37,902 nucleotides of DNA from Desulfurellales bacterium. Lineage in GTDB: Bacteria; Campylobacterota_A; Desulfurellia; Desulfurellales; Hippeaceae. Both the position numbers and the translations under genes were made by a program. Positions within the stretch are counted from its first letter, which is position 1; each line of letters begins with the position of its first letter. Of the stretch, positions 25,350-34,928 are shown one piece after another. The stretch is taken from the NCBI GenBank assembly GCA_027064065.1, contig JAMOQJ010000083.1:1-37902 (forward strand). The letters run 5' to 3'. The notes below the pieces were generated by a model that was not told where the DNA came from, searched no databases, and worked only from the letters and a program-made list of their open reading frames with translations.

Positions 25350-26428
25350 CCCAAAATTGTTCCTATCTTAAATCGCACAATTGCAAGGTAAAACCATACA
25401 TAAAAGATACAAAACAGCACGCTAAATAACATTAAAATCAACGTATTTTGCCAAAACATAACGGCAGGCAGAACGCTCATGGAACACAAAAACCATAAAA
25501 AAGGTGATGTTGCCGAGTTTCTTGCCAATTTTTCGTCTCTTTTAATATCGTAAAAATGCGGGACAACTCTATCATATATAAGTTGATGCAAATGAAACGA
25601 ATCTGGTTTTTGAGCACTCCTTTTTTTTAGCCTTCTCCTATACATAGAAAACAGCGTTTCAAAGACAGGATATATTACAAGCAGCATAGGAAACCAAGCC
25701 GATACATCAGGATGTCTATCTACGAGCAGTATAGATAACTCAGCTATGGAAAATCCTATAAAATATGCGCCTCCGTCTCCCAAGAATATCTTACCAAAAG
25801 GATAGTTTAAAAGAAAGAATCCTGCTACTGAACCTGAAAGTATCAACGATATATACAACACAAGATTATCGTGAACCTTGTGGCTTACATAGGCAATACC
25901 AAGCAAAATGAGCATTGTTACTATAGCAGCCAATCCATTATACCCATCAACAATATTGATAGAATTTGCCACACCGCTTACGGCAATTAATGTAAATAAA
26001 TATGCCAATATTTCAATAGATAAAAAATTATCCACAAAAGGCACATCCACTCTATGAAGCGTTGCACCCAAAAGCCACATACCTAAAACGGCAGAAAGTA
26101 TTGTAGATATAAGCCTTACCTCGGGTGATACTCTTTTTGTTAAATCTTCAATAAATCCCGATAAAAAAGCTGGAATAGATGCCAATAAAAAAAATATTAT
26201 ATCCTTATCTTTTTGGATATCAAAAAGTGCTAAATATATCAAAAAAGAAGATAAAAATATGCCCAATCCGCCGATTCTTGGCGTTAATCTGTCGTGAAAT
26301 TTTTGTGGACCAATATTAGAGTCAGCCGCAATATTCTGAACTCTTTTATTAGTAATAAAAAATCTTACTATTGAAAAGCAAAACAAAAACGATAATAAAA
26401 AAGCAAAGATTGTTAATTTTACAAGCAA
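25346..26428 (-). CDS. Undecaprenyl-phosphate sugar-1-phosphate transferase (WecA/MraY superfamily)
   Basis: A polytopic 360-residue membrane enzyme with about ten membrane segments. It should transfer a sugar 1-phosphate from a UDP-sugar to undecaprenyl phosphate, the first step of a surface glycan. Superfamily motifs are HDRLTPRIGGLGIF (45-58), SGFIEDL near 90, NIVDGYNGLAAIV near 157, FLGDGGAYFIGFS near 215 and the cytoplasmic DSFHLHQLIYDR near 276. WecA (UDP-GlcNAc) is the nearest named type, but specificity is uncertain. TTG start with AAGGAG 5 nt upstream. It follows the nucleotide-sugar dehydrogenase by 13 nt. Confidence 0.87.
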   Translation of the reverse strand: MLVKLTIFAFLLSFLFCFSIVRFFITNKRVQNIAADSNIGPQKFHDRLTPRIGGLGIFLSSFLIYLALFDIQKDKDIIFFLLASIPAFLSGFIEDLTKRVSPEVRLISTILSAVLGMWLLGATLHRVDVPFVDNFLSIEILAYLFTLIAVSGVANSINIVDGYNGLAAIVTMLILLGIAYVSHKVHDNLVLYISLILSGSVAGFFLLNYPFGKIFLGDGGAYFIGFSIAELSILLVDRHPDVSAWFPMLLVIYPVFETLFSMYRRRLKKRSAQKPDSFHLHQLIYDRVVPHFYDIKRDEKLARNSATSPFLWFLCSMSVLPAVMFWQNTLILMLFSVLFCIFYVWFYLAIVRFKIGTILG

Positions 26429-26441
26429 ACTATCTCCTTAA

Positions 26442-27716
26442 CTACAGCCTATCATCTACATACTCTTTATTAAAAAAGCCTTTTACATCGTATATAACCT
26501 GATTTGTATAACGTTTGTCTATTTTGCGTTTTATTTCATCAAACTCCTTATGGCCAACAGCAAGAACAATTGCATTATAATCATTTAGATTTTCATCTAT
26601 GTTGTTTATCAAATCCAAACCGTATTCTTTTTTCAGCTCATCTTTATCGGCTATCGGGTCAAATATATCTACGTTGCATCCAAATTCTTCAAGCTCTTTC
26701 ACTATATCCACAACCTTTGTATTTCTAACATCAGGGCAGTTTTCTTTAAAAGTTACGCCCAATATCAAAATCCTACTGCCTTTTACAGTATGGTCTTTCT
26801 TAATTAAAAGTTTAACAACCTTGTCAGCTACAAATTTTCCCATATTGTCGTTCATCCTTCTTCCAGCAAGGATAATTTCTGGATGGTATCCGATGGCTTT
26901 CGCTTTATAGGTAAGATAGTATGGGTCTACACCTATACAGTGTCCACCTACAAGGCCAGGCTTAAAGGGCAAAAAGTTCCACTTAGTTCCTGCAGCTTCT
27001 AATACTTCAAGCGTATCTATACCCATTTTGTCGAAAATCAAAGCAAGTTCGTTTACGAATGCTATGTTTATATCTCTTTGCGTATTTTCTATAACCTTTG
27101 CTGCTTCTGCAACCTTTATGGATGATGCTTTGTGCGTTCCAGCGTCGATAATGGATGCGTAAAGATTATCGATAAAATCGGCTATCTCTTCGGTTGAACC
27201 GGATGTTACCTTTTTTATTGTATTGACCCTATGTTCTTTATCGCCAGGATTTATTCTTTCGGGCGAGTATCCCACAAAGAAGTCTCTATTAAAAGCCAAT
27301 CCACTATTTTTTTCAAGTTCGGGAACGCAAACTTCTTCTGTACAACCTGGATATACGGTTGATTCGTATATGACTATATCGTTTTTTTTCAAAACACTGC
27401 CCACTGTTTTGCTGGCTGAAATTAACGGCTGCAAATCCGGATTTTTATATTCATCAATTGGTGTAGGCACTGTAACTATATATATATTTGCTTTTTTTAT
27501 ATCTTCAATATTGCTTGTGTATTCTATGGAAACCGATGCTAATTCTTTACTGTCGACTTCAAGCGTTCTATCTATGCCATCTTTTAAATCCTGCACCCTT
27601 TCCTTCTTTACATCAAAACCTATAACGTCATATTTCTTTGCAAAGGCTACAGCCAAAGGCAATCCCACATATCCAAGTCCTATTATACATATTTTTACTT
27701 TTTTTAAGCTAAACAT
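26442..27716 (-). CDS. Nucleotide-sugar dehydrogenase (TviB/WbpA-like, UDP-HexNAc 6-dehydrogenase)
   Basis: Oxidises a UDP-sugar to the UDP-uronic acid with two NAD, supplying acidic sugars for polysaccharide. The N-terminal [14 protein letters not shown] binds [14 protein letters not shown] is in the middle. [25 protein letters not shown] holds the catalytic cysteine. A C-terminal domain contains [15 protein letters not shown]. These stretches favour the UDP-N-acetylhexosamine branch (TviB, WbpA) over UDP-glucose dehydrogenase. An upstream ATG at 27737 would add seven residues, but AAGGGAG lies 5 nt before the ATG at 27716, so I start there (424 residues). It sits between the WecA-like and phosphohexomutase genes. 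Confidence 0.9.
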   Translation of the reverse strand: MFSLKKVKICIIGLGYVGLPLAVAFAKKYDVIGFDVKKERVQDLKDGIDRTLEVDSKELASVSIEYTSNIEDIKKANIYIVTVPTPIDEYKNPDLQPLISASKTVGSVLKKNDIVIYESTVYPGCTEEVCVPELEKNSGLAFNRDFFVGYSPERINPGDKEHRVNTIKKVTSGSTEEIADFIDNLYASIIDAGTHKASSIKVAEAAKVIENTQRDINIAFVNELALIFDKMGIDTLEVLEAAGTKWNFLPFKPGLVGGHCIGVDPYYLTYKAKAIGYHPEIILAGRRMNDNMGKFVADKVVKLLIKKDHTVKGSRILILGVTFKENCPDVRNTKVVDIVKELEEFGCNVDIFDPIADKDELKKEYGLDLINNIDENLNDYNAIVLAVGHKEFDEIKRKIDKRYTNQVIYDVKGFFNKEYVDDRL

Positions 27717-27785
27717 ACCAACTCCCTTTATAAACATCTACCTTAATCAGATACATATTTTCTCAATAAAAAGCTTAAGCAAAAA

Positions 27786-29189
27786 TTAGTCCAAAAAGTT
27801 GTTTAGTGCATCCATTGTTGTTTGTTTTAAGTTATCAAGATTGTCAAGACTGTTTGCTTCAAATCTCAAAACCAATGATGGCTGGGTATTGCTTGCTCTT
27901 ACCAAACCCCATCCGTTTTGTGTTTCAAATCTTGCTCCGTCGATTGTGTTTATATTGATTATATTTAGTTTTTCTCTATTATTCTCCAAATATTTTATAA
28001 ATCTATCCACGGTCGTTTTCTTTTTATCATCAGGACACTCTACCCTAATCTCGGGTGTGTTGAATGTTTTTGGCAACCTATTTTTCCATTCTACCAAATC
28101 TATCTTTTCCTTGGTCAATATCTCAAGCAATCTTATAGATGCGTATATGGCATCGTCATATCCAAAATATCTGTCGGCAAAGAATATATGTCCGCTCATT
28201 TCTCCTGCAAGCAGTGCTTTTTCTTCTTTCATTTTTGATTTTATTAGGGAATGCCCGGCTTTATACATTATAGCTTTACCGCCAGCCTTTTCTATACCAT
28301 CAAAAAGCACTTTGGAACATTTTACTTCGCTTATGATTTTTGCGTTTTTATTGTTTTTTATTACATCTTGGGCAAATAACAATAAAAGCTCATCTCCATA
28401 GAGCATTTCTTCGTTTTTTAAAACCACACCTATCCTGTCGGCGTCGCCGTCGTATCCTATACCTACATCGTATTCTTCATTTTTTACCGTATCTATTAAA
28501 ACCTTGAGATTTTCTTTGATTGTAGGGTCAGGGTGGTGATTTGGAAAATTACCGTCTGGCTCTATGAATAATCCCTTAACATCAAACCCCAATTCCTTTA
28601 TTATCTCAAAACCAACAAATCCACCCGCTCCGTTTCCACCGTCTAATACTGCGGATGGTTTGTTTTTATAATCTTTTAAATATCCGAACTGTTCTAAAAT
28701 ATAGTTTTTGTAGTCTTTTAGAATATCGTATTCTTTTACGGTGCCGTATTTTGAGTTTTGGGTTTTGTATCGGTCTAAATTTTTCATGATTTCCTTTACT
28801 TGCTGAATTTGAGAGCCGTATAGCGTTTCTTTGTTTAGACTCAACTTAAACCCATTATATTCTTTCGGATTATGCGATGCTGTAATCATAATTCCACCGT
28901 CAAGGGAGAGTTTAAATAGAGAAAAATATTGAACAGGCGTAGGAACCAATTTAAGATTAACTACATCTACGCCTTCTTTATTTAAACCTTCGGATAAACC
29001 TAAAAAGGCTTCTTGAGAAGACAGCCTTGCATCATAGCCGACACTTACTATAAGATTGTCTTTTTTTGTTTTTTCCTTTAAATAAACTGCAAAAGCCTTT
29101 CCTAAATCAACACAAAATTCTTTATTTATGTCTTTATTCCATACGCCCCTTATATCGTATTCTCTAAATATAGAATCGTTGATTGTCAT
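27786..29189 (-). CDS. Phosphomannomutase/phosphoglucomutase
   Basis: Alpha-D-phosphohexomutase, probably dual-specificity PMM/PGM as in AlgC, linking hexose 6-phosphates to nucleotide-sugar synthesis. Catalytic phosphoserine loop MITASHNPKEYNGFK near residue 99, metal loop GYDGDADRIG near 243, sugar-binding GEMSGHIFF near 327 and phosphate-binding RASNTQPSLVLRFE near the C-terminus. Length 467 matches AlgC. GAGGGGTG precedes the ATG and lies inside one arm of an inverted repeat that also encloses a promoter. Confidence 0.93.
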   Translation of the reverse strand: MTINDSIFREYDIRGVWNKDINKEFCVDLGKAFAVYLKEKTKKDNLIVSVGYDARLSSQEAFLGLSEGLNKEGVDVVNLKLVPTPVQYFSLFKLSLDGGIMITASHNPKEYNGFKLSLNKETLYGSQIQQVKEIMKNLDRYKTQNSKYGTVKEYDILKDYKNYILEQFGYLKDYKNKPSAVLDGGNGAGGFVGFEIIKELGFDVKGLFIEPDGNFPNHHPDPTIKENLKVLIDTVKNEEYDVGIGYDGDADRIGVVLKNEEMLYGDELLLLFAQDVIKNNKNAKIISEVKCSKVLFDGIEKAGGKAIMYKAGHSLIKSKMKEEKALLAGEMSGHIFFADRYFGYDDAIYASIRLLEILTKEKIDLVEWKNRLPKTFNTPEIRVECPDDKKKTTVDRFIKYLENNREKLNIININTIDGARFETQNGWGLVRASNTQPSLVLRFEANSLDNLDNLKQTTMDALNNFLD

Positions 29190-29194
29190 AAAAA

Positions 29195-29252
29195 CACCCC
29201 TCTTGTTTTTTAAAGCATTATAGCGTTTGAAAATAAAAAAACAAGAAAGGTG
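29195..29252 (-). promoter_or_regulatory. Inverted repeat enclosing a promoter before the phosphohexomutase gene
   Basis: Two 17-nt arms (29195-29211 and 29236-29252) pair at 15 of 17 positions around a 24-nt loop. On the minus strand the upstream arm begins right after the stop codon of the small rod-like gene. The downstream arm contains the ribosome site GAGGGGTG and is followed by five T and the ATG. The sequence could act as an imperfect terminator or hide the ribosome site on read-through RNA. Confidence 0.55.
29217..29244 (-). promoter_or_regulatory. Candidate promoter of the phosphohexomutase-dehydrogenase-WecA genes
   Basis: On the minus strand a consensus TATAAT (29217-29222) lies 16 bp downstream of TTGTTT (29239-29244). 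The -10 falls in the loop and the -35 in one arm of the inverted repeat. RNA starting here would contain only the second arm, so its ribosome site would stay open. Confidence 0.55.
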
Positions 29253-29564
29253 CTAAGCTTTTAAATCGATAATGCTGCCAATCATTTCGTTTTGGGTTTT
29301 TAAGACGTTTACGTTGGCTTTTTCCTGATTGACGTTGTTGAGTTGGGCAACCGTCTCGGTTACCAAATCGACGTTATTATTTTTATTGTTTGATGGTGCA
29401 TTTGTTTTTGTTACTATGCCTTCAACGCCTCCGCTTTTCGCTTCTTTGTTAATTACACCCTTTGCCTGATAGTTTTTCGTGTTGATATTGGCAACGTTGT
29501 TTGCAGCCACATCCTGTCTTAAAAACGCATTTTTTATTCCGCTTATAGAGGTATTAATATTCAT
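29253..29564 (-). CDS. Minimal flagellar rod/hook-type (FlgC/FlgG-like, D0-only) protein
   Basis: A 103-residue protein matching only the two ends of flagellar axial proteins. Residues 1-40 (ISGIKNAFLRQDVAANNVANINTKNYQAKG) carry the basal-body-rod N-terminal signature ANNVANxNTxxY. Residues 66-103 (DLVTETVAQLNNVNQEKANVNVLKTQNEMIGSIIDL) match the rod/hook C-terminal helix. The middle domain is reduced to about 25 Asn/Lys-rich residues. The two terminal helices could form a D0 coiled coil alone. It may be a rod, adaptor or assembly factor. No flagellar gene flanks it. GGGAGGTGG precedes the ATG. Confidence 0.75.
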   Translation of the reverse strand: MNINTSISGIKNAFLRQDVAANNVANINTKNYQAKGVINKEAKSGGVEGIVTKTNAPSNNKNNNVDLVTETVAQLNNVNQEKANVNVLKTQNEMIGSIIDLKA

Positions 29565-29585
29565 AAAACCACCTCCCTACTAAAT

Positions 29586-29613
29586 AGAATATTCTATGGC
29601 GCATAAAAGTCAA
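29586..29613 (-). promoter_or_regulatory. Candidate promoter of the rod-like gene
   Basis: On the minus strand TTGACT (29608-29613) and TATTCT (29586-29591) are 16 bp apart, close upstream of the gene. It resembles sigma70 sites. I see no sigma28 or sigma54 element, which would be more usual for a flagellar gene. Confidence 0.5.
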
Positions 29614-29688
29614 GAAAAACAGTTTAAATAGTAGAATTTTTTATTTAAAACAGGTATAAATACCACAAGACATTTTTACGGGGGAGTT

Positions 29689-30753
29689 ATGGGTGAAAAA
29701 GAGATAAAATTAAAAGAGATTAACTTTGATACGCCAATAGACCTAATCATAAACAACAATAAAATACCGCTAAAGTTTCAACACTGCAATTTTGAAAACT
29801 ATATACCGAACAAAGAGTATCCATCTCAACAAGAAGTAAAGGAAAGACTTATTACGTTTGTAAAATCTTTAGAAGAATACAATAAATCAAAGTGCTGTGA
29901 GACAATTGTAAAACGGCTATTTAAGAAAAATTCTAAACCCAAAAATATTTATATAGATGGTGGATTTGGCGTAGGCAAAACCCACCTTTTATCTTCAATA
30001 GGAAACGCATACAGCGGAAAGTCTATTTTTGTATCGTTTTCTGAATTGATGTATCTAATCGCCTACTTTAACCTTTTACCGCTTGTAGAAAAGATGTCGC
30101 AATTCGACGTTGTCTTGCTTGATGAGTTTGAACTTGACGATCCGGGTGATGCTATGATGGGCATAAACTTTATTAGAGAGATAAGCAATACCGATACTGT
30201 GGTTGTTACTACATCAAACACTACGCCTGTAGCCTTAGGTGGAAGAAAATTTGATTTGATGTTATTTAAAGAACGCATCGGTAAATTTGTCAACTACTTT
30301 AACACCTACGCCATAGACGGCAAAGATTATAGGGTAACGAAGGCTCCAAAAACAGAATACGATTCTTCCAAAAAAACACTTAAAGACCTGTTTAACGAAT
30401 ATGAGACCAAAAATAGAAAAAAACTTTATGTGAGTTTTGACGAACTGATAAATAAAATGAAAGAGATACATCCCGCAAGGTACGTAAACTTCAACGAAAA
30501 CATAGACGCAATATTCATAGAAAATTTGAGAAAATTTACAGACGACGAACTGCTTGACGCTTTAAGGTTTACCTATTTAATAGATATTTTATACTATGGG
30601 TCGGTCGATATATTCATTAGCACAGACATTCAACTATGGGATATGTTTTCTGAAGATTTAAAGGACGGCAAATTTAAAAACAAAATTATGAGATGTTTAT
30701 CGAGAATTTCAGAAAAGGGTGTATTTGTAAAAACACACGATATTGACAGTTAA
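29689..30753 (+). CDS. zapE: ZapE/AFG1-family ATPase
   Basis: A 354-residue AFG1-like P-loop ATPase. Walker A GGFGVGKTH (91-99, K97), Walker B VVLLDEFELDDPGDAM (141-156), sensor TTSNTTPVALGG near 178, and ERIGKFVNYFNTYAIDGKDYR typical of the family. In E. coli ZapE associates with the division ring under stress. In mitochondria AFG1/LACE1 relatives act in protein quality control. The role here is inferred from family only. GGGGGAG precedes the ATG at short spacing. It stands alone before ilvD, whose promoter overlaps its last codons. Confidence 0.85.
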   Translation: MGEKEIKLKEINFDTPIDLIINNNKIPLKFQHCNFENYIPNKEYPSQQEVKERLITFVKSLEEYNKSKCCETIVKRLFKKNSKPKNIYIDGGFGVGKTHLLSSIGNAYSGKSIFVSFSELMYLIAYFNLLPLVEKMSQFDVVLLDEFELDDPGDAMMGINFIREISNTDTVVVTTSNTTPVALGGRKFDLMLFKERIGKFVNYFNTYAIDGKDYRVTKAPKTEYDSSKKTLKDLFNEYETKNRKKLYVSFDELINKMKEIHPARYVNFNENIDAIFIENLRKFTDDELLDALRFTYLIDILYYGSVDIFISTDIQLWDMFSEDLKDGKFKNKIMRCLSRISEKGVFVKTHDIDS

Positions 30754-30771
30754 GAATTTTAGTAATATAAA
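30743..30771 (+). promoter_or_regulatory. Candidate sigma70 promoter of ilvD-leuS-lptE
   Basis: Consensus TTGACA (30743-30748), exactly 17 bp, then TATAAA (30766-30771). The -35 overlaps the last codons of zapE. It is the best consensus match in the window, about 30 bp before the ilvD start. Confidence 0.7.
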
Positions 30772-30800
30772 CAACTAATTTGATTTTAAAGGAGGAAAAG

Positions 30801-32468
30801 ATGGCAAGAAGAAGCGATATTATGTTAAAAGGAGCAGAGAGAGCTCCTCACAGGTCATTATTTAAAGCCGACGGTTATACGGATATAGAACTAAATAGAC
30901 CGATAATAGCTATAGCAAATTCATATAACACAATAGTTCCCGGACATGTTCATCTTCAAAGCATAGTAGAAGCCGTAAAATACGGTATATACATGGCAGG
31001 CGGAACGCCTATTGAATTTAATGTAATTGGTGTTGACGACGGAATAGCAATGGGGCATTTGGGCATGCACTACTCTTTGCCATCAAGAGAACTTATTGCT
31101 GATTCGGTTGAAACGATGGTAAATGCACATCCCGTTGACGGGCTTGTGATACTGCCCGCTTGCGATAAGATTGTTCCCGGAATGATGATGGCTGCCGCAA
31201 GGGTTAATATCCCATCTATTATGATTTCAGGCGGTCCTATGCTTGCAGGTAGATTTAACGGAACAGATATAGACTTAGCTCAAGTATTTGAAGCCGTAGG
31301 TAAATACCTTAACGGTGATATTTCAGAAGACGAATTAAGGGCGGTTGAAGAAATTGGATGTCCATCTTGCGGCTCATGTTCTGGTATGTATTCTGCAAAC
31401 TCGATAAATTGCATAAGCGAAGTATTGGGATTATCGCTTCCTGGAAACGGTACGATACCTGCTCCAATGGCAGCAAGAGTCAGGCTTGCCAAACTTGCCG
31501 GCATGAAGATAATGGAGCTTGTAGAAAAGGATATAAAACCGAGAGATATCTTAACCATAGATGCTTTTAAGAATGCCATATGCGCTGATATGGCTATGGG
31601 TTGTTCAACCAACACCGTTTTGCATCTTTTGGCTATAGCCCAAGAAGCCAAAGTAGACTTAAAGCTTGATATTTTCAATGAAATAAGTGATAAAGTGCCG
31701 GATTTATGCGCATTTTCACCGGTTGGACCATATCACCTTCAGGATTTGGACGAAGCAGGTGGTATGATGGCTCTTTTAAATAGAATTGACCCGCTTGGTG
31801 TATTAAATAGGGATTGCATCACAGTAACAGGCAACACAATTTACGAAAACTATAAAAATTCACGCGTATACAGGGATGAGGTTATAAGACCGCTCGACAA
31901 ACCTTACTATCCTAAGGGTGGATTGAGTGTTTTAAGCGGAAATTTAGCGCCGCATGGTGCTATCTTGAAACAGTCGGGCGTCGATACGACGATGAATCAC
32001 TTCGTAGGTAAAGCAAGGGTGTTTGATTCAGAAGAAGAAGCCTTAAAAGCAATTTTTGGTAAAGAGATTAAAAAAGGCGACGTTGTCGTAATAAGATACG
32101 AAGGGCCTGCAGGCGGACCTGGCATGAAAGAGATGTTGCAACCCACAAGTGCAATAGCCGGAATGGGTTTAGATAAGGATGTTGCTTTGATTACTGACGG
32201 TAGATTTTCTGGCGCAACAAGAGGATTGTCCATAGGCCACATATCTCCTGAAGCCGCAAGAGGCGGTTTGATAGGGCTAATAAAAGAAGGCGATGAAATT
32301 GAGATAGATGTCGATAAAAAGACCATAAATCTGCTTGTTGATGAAAAAGAGATAGAAGAAAGAAAGAAAAATTTCACTCCTAAGAAACCAAAAATAGATT
32401 ACGGATGGCTTGCAAGATATGCTAAAATGGTAGGCCCTGCCCACAAGGGCGCAATACTGGAGTATTAA
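30801..32468 (+). CDS. ilvD: Dihydroxy-acid dehydratase
   Basis: Penultimate step of valine/isoleucine synthesis, an iron-sulfur dehydratase. C121 in [14 protein letters not shown] and C193 in [15 protein letters not shown] are the expected cluster cysteines. [12 protein letters not shown] (75-86) and [20 protein letters not shown] are also typical. Near residue 45 the sequence reads PGHVHL rather than having a cysteine, as I recall for the oxygen-labile [4Fe-4S] E. coli type. I start at ATG 30801 because AAAGGAGG lies 5 nt upstream. An upstream TTG at 30780 would add seven unlikely residues. Length 556 is normal. Confidence 0.96.
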   Translation: MARRSDIMLKGAERAPHRSLFKADGYTDIELNRPIIAIANSYNTIVPGHVHLQSIVEAVKYGIYMAGGTPIEFNVIGVDDGIAMGHLGMHYSLPSRELIADSVETMVNAHPVDGLVILPACDKIVPGMMMAAARVNIPSIMISGGPMLAGRFNGTDIDLAQVFEAVGKYLNGDISEDELRAVEEIGCPSCGSCSGMYSANSINCISEVLGLSLPGNGTIPAPMAARVRLAKLAGMKIMELVEKDIKPRDILTIDAFKNAICADMAMGCSTNTVLHLLAIAQEAKVDLKLDIFNEISDKVPDLCAFSPVGPYHLQDLDEAGGMMALLNRIDPLGVLNRDCITVTGNTIYENYKNSRVYRDEVIRPLDKPYYPKGGLSVLSGNLAPHGAILKQSGVDTTMNHFVGKARVFDSEEEALKAIFGKEIKKGDVVVIRYEGPAGGPGMKEMLQPTSAIAGMGLDKDVALITDGRFSGATRGLSIGHISPEAARGGLIGLIKEGDEIEIDVDKKTINLLVDEKEIEERKKNFTPKKPKIDYGWLARYAKMVGPAHKGAILEY

Positions 32469-32482
32469 CGGAGGAAGAAAAG

Positions 32483-34927
32483 TTGTGTAAATATAATCCA
32501 GCAGAAATAGAAGAAAAATGGCAAAAGGTTTGGGAAGAAAAAAAGGTTTTTCAAGCTGTTGATTTTGATAAAAAACCTAAGTTTTATCAACTTGAAATGT
32601 TCCCATATCCGTCTGGTAGAATACATATGGGACATGTCAGAAACTACTCCATTGGCGACGCTATAGCAAGATATAGATGGATGCAGGGCTATAACGTATT
32701 GCATCCAATAGGATTTGACGCATTCGGTATGCCTGCGGAAAATGCAGCCATTGCCCACAAAACACATCCTGCAAAATGGACATATGAAAATATAGATTAC
32801 ATGATTAAAGAATTAAAAAGGCTTGGCTTTTCATACGATTGGGATAGACTGATTGCAACATGTGATGCCGAATATTACAGGTGGGAACAGAAGATTTTTA
32901 TAGAGATGTTTAAAAAGGGCATGGTATATAGAAAAAAAAGCAGTGTAAATTATTGCCCTACCTGTCAAACGGTTCTTGCAAACGAACAGGTTGAAGATGG
33001 CAAATGCTGGAGATGCGGCGACGATGTCGTTCAAAAAGAACTTGACGAATGGTTTTTTAAAATAACCGACTATGCCGACCAGTTGCTTGACGATATGAAA
33101 CTTATAGAAAAGGGTTGGCCGGCAAAGGTTTTAACTCAGCAAACAAATTGGATAGGAAAGTCAAAAGGCGCCTTTGTTAAATTTAAGATAAAAGGAACAG
33201 ACGAATATCTCGAGGTGTTTACCACAAGGCCTGATACGCTTTTTGGTGTAACATTTGCTTCTATTGCACCTAACCATCCTAAACTAATAGAGCTTGTTCC
33301 AAACGATTATAGGGATAGGGTGGAAAAATTCGTAGATGAATACAAAAAAACAGAAAGGGATTTTTCAAAGGAAAAAGAAGGCGTATTTACCGGCATATAC
33401 TTGATAAATCCCGTAAACAATAAAGAAGTCCCGTTATATGCGGCAAACTTCGTCTTGCTTGAATATGGAACAGGTGTAGTAATGGCAGTACCTGCTCACG
33501 ACGAAAGGGATTTTGAATTTGCTCAAAAATACGGACTGCCCAAACAACTTGTTATATACAAAGAAGGCATGCCCAATAATGCTGACGAACTAAAAGAGGC
33601 ATATACCGAAGATGGCATACTTGTAAATTCCGCTCAATTTGACGGTATGAAAAACGAAGATGCCAAATGGAAGATAGTTGAGTGGTTGTCGTCAAAAGGA
33701 TTGGCAAGGCAAACCTATCAATATAAGTTAAGAGATTGGAACGTATCAAGACAGAGATATTGGGGTGCACCAATTCCTGTTGTTTATTGTGAACATTGCG
33801 GAATAGTGCCTGAAAAGGAAGAGAATTTACCTATAAAGTTACCCGAAAACGTTGAAATAACGGGAGAAGGCGGCTCTCCTTTGGCAAAAGTAAAAGAATT
33901 TGTCGAAACGACCTGTCCAATATGCGGCAGAAAAGCAAAAAGAGAGACGGACACATTTGATACCTTTGTAGAATCTTCATGGTATTTTTTAAGGTATTGT
34001 TCGCCCAAATACGATAAGGACATATTTGAAAAGGATAGGGCGAACTATTGGATGGACGTTGAGCAGTATGTGGGCGGCATCGAACATGCCGTTATGCATC
34101 TTCTTTATTCAAGATACTTTACAAAGGTTTTAAGGGATTTGGGTTATGTGGATTCCAGCGAGCCGTTTAAAAGACTCTTGACTCAAGGAATGGTCATAAA
34201 AGACGGCGCAAAAATGAGCAAATCTAAAGGCAACGTTGTTGACCCGGATGATATTATAAAAAATTACGGCGCCGATACGGCAAGATTGTTTATACTGTTT
34301 GCGGCACCGCCGGAGAAAGACCTTGAGTGGTCGGATGATGGCGTAGAAGGCGCATATAGATTTTTAAACAGGCTTTGGAGATTGGTTTTAGCTCACAAAG
34401 ACTTAAAAGCAAAAAAAATTGAAGCAGATACAGATAGACTAAAAGAACTGTCTTATATGATTAACAATACAATAAAAAGGGTGAGCGAGGATTTTGAACA
34501 CTACCACTTCAATACAGCTATAGCGGCATGTATGGAGCTGGTCAATTTTATGCAAACGTTCAACCCTAAAGACGATAAGGAAAAGGCGCTTTTTGCATAC
34601 GGACTTGAGAAACTCTTGATTTTGTTAAGCCCGATAGTTCCGCATATCACCGAAGAGCTGTGGGCAATTATCGGACACAACAATTTGATAGAAAAGGAAG
34701 TTTGGCCTACATACGAAAAAGATGCTTTGGTTAAAGATAAAGTTACTATAGCAGCAACCGTAAACGGAAAGTTAAGAGACACGGTAGAAGTAGAGACAGA
34801 CGCCGAACAAGACACAGTTTTGGATATAGCCCTAAAGAGCCCTAAGGTTCAAAAACATATTGAAGGCAAAGAGATAAAAAAGGTTATATTTGTGAAAAAC
34901 AAATTGATAAATATAGTGGTAAAGTAG
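32483..34927 (+). CDS. leuS: Leucyl-tRNA synthetase
   Basis: A class I synthetase charging tRNA-Leu. HMGH (48-51) in PYPSGRIHMGHVRNYSIGDA is the HIGH motif. The zinc-type CPTC...CWRC segment follows near 155-180. The CP1 editing domain shows TTRPDTLFGVTF near 248 and GTGVVMAVPAHDERDFEFA near 330. KMSKSKGN is near 577. The C-terminal tRNA-binding part is intact. Length 814 is typical. The start is TTG (MCKYNPAEIEEKWQ) with GGAGG 8 nt upstream. The only overlapping ATG/GTG codons are out of frame. Confidence 0.97.
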   Translation: MCKYNPAEIEEKWQKVWEEKKVFQAVDFDKKPKFYQLEMFPYPSGRIHMGHVRNYSIGDAIARYRWMQGYNVLHPIGFDAFGMPAENAAIAHKTHPAKWTYENIDYMIKELKRLGFSYDWDRLIATCDAEYYRWEQKIFIEMFKKGMVYRKKSSVNYCPTCQTVLANEQVEDGKCWRCGDDVVQKELDEWFFKITDYADQLLDDMKLIEKGWPAKVLTQQTNWIGKSKGAFVKFKIKGTDEYLEVFTTRPDTLFGVTFASIAPNHPKLIELVPNDYRDRVEKFVDEYKKTERDFSKEKEGVFTGIYLINPVNNKEVPLYAANFVLLEYGTGVVMAVPAHDERDFEFAQKYGLPKQLVIYKEGMPNNADELKEAYTEDGILVNSAQFDGMKNEDAKWKIVEWLSSKGLARQTYQYKLRDWNVSRQRYWGAPIPVVYCEHCGIVPEKEENLPIKLPENVEITGEGGSPLAKVKEFVETTCPICGRKAKRETDTFDTFVESSWYFLRYCSPKYDKDIFEKDRANYWMDVEQYVGGIEHAVMHLLYSRYFTKVLRDLGYVDSSEPFKRLLTQGMVIKDGAKMSKSKGNVVDPDDIIKNYGADTARLFILFAAPPEKDLEWSDDGVEGAYRFLNRLWRLVLAHKDLKAKKIEADTDRLKELSYMINNTIKRVSEDFEHYHFNTAIAACMELVNFMQTFNPKDDKEKALFAYGLEKLLILLSPIVPHITEELWAIIGHNNLIEKEVWPTYEKDALVKDKVTIAATVNGKLRDTVEVETDAEQDTVLDIALKSPKVQKHIEGKEIKKVIFVKNKLINIVVK

Positions 34928-34928
34928 C

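Noticed and set aside
27738-27785. Short palindrome GCTTAAGC with flanking A/T runs between the phosphohexomutase and dehydrogenase genes
   Set aside because: An 8-bp palindrome without loop cannot form a stable terminator hairpin and is expected by chance in AT-rich DNA.
27223-28401. Long plus-strand frames (188 and 200 residues) opposite the dehydrogenase and phosphohexomutase genes
   Set aside because: Ser/Phe-rich antisense shadows of well-supported genes, with no domain pattern and no ribosome sites.
29565-29688. Sigma28 or sigma54 flagellar promoter before the rod-like gene
   Set aside because: No TAAA...GCCGATAA or TGGCAC...TTGC arrangement at the right spacing. A sigma70-like pair fits better.
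30780-30800. Seven-residue N-terminal extension of IlvD from TTG 30780
   Set aside because: It would include the AAAGGAGG ribosome site as coding sequence. ATG 30801 fits the family N-terminus.
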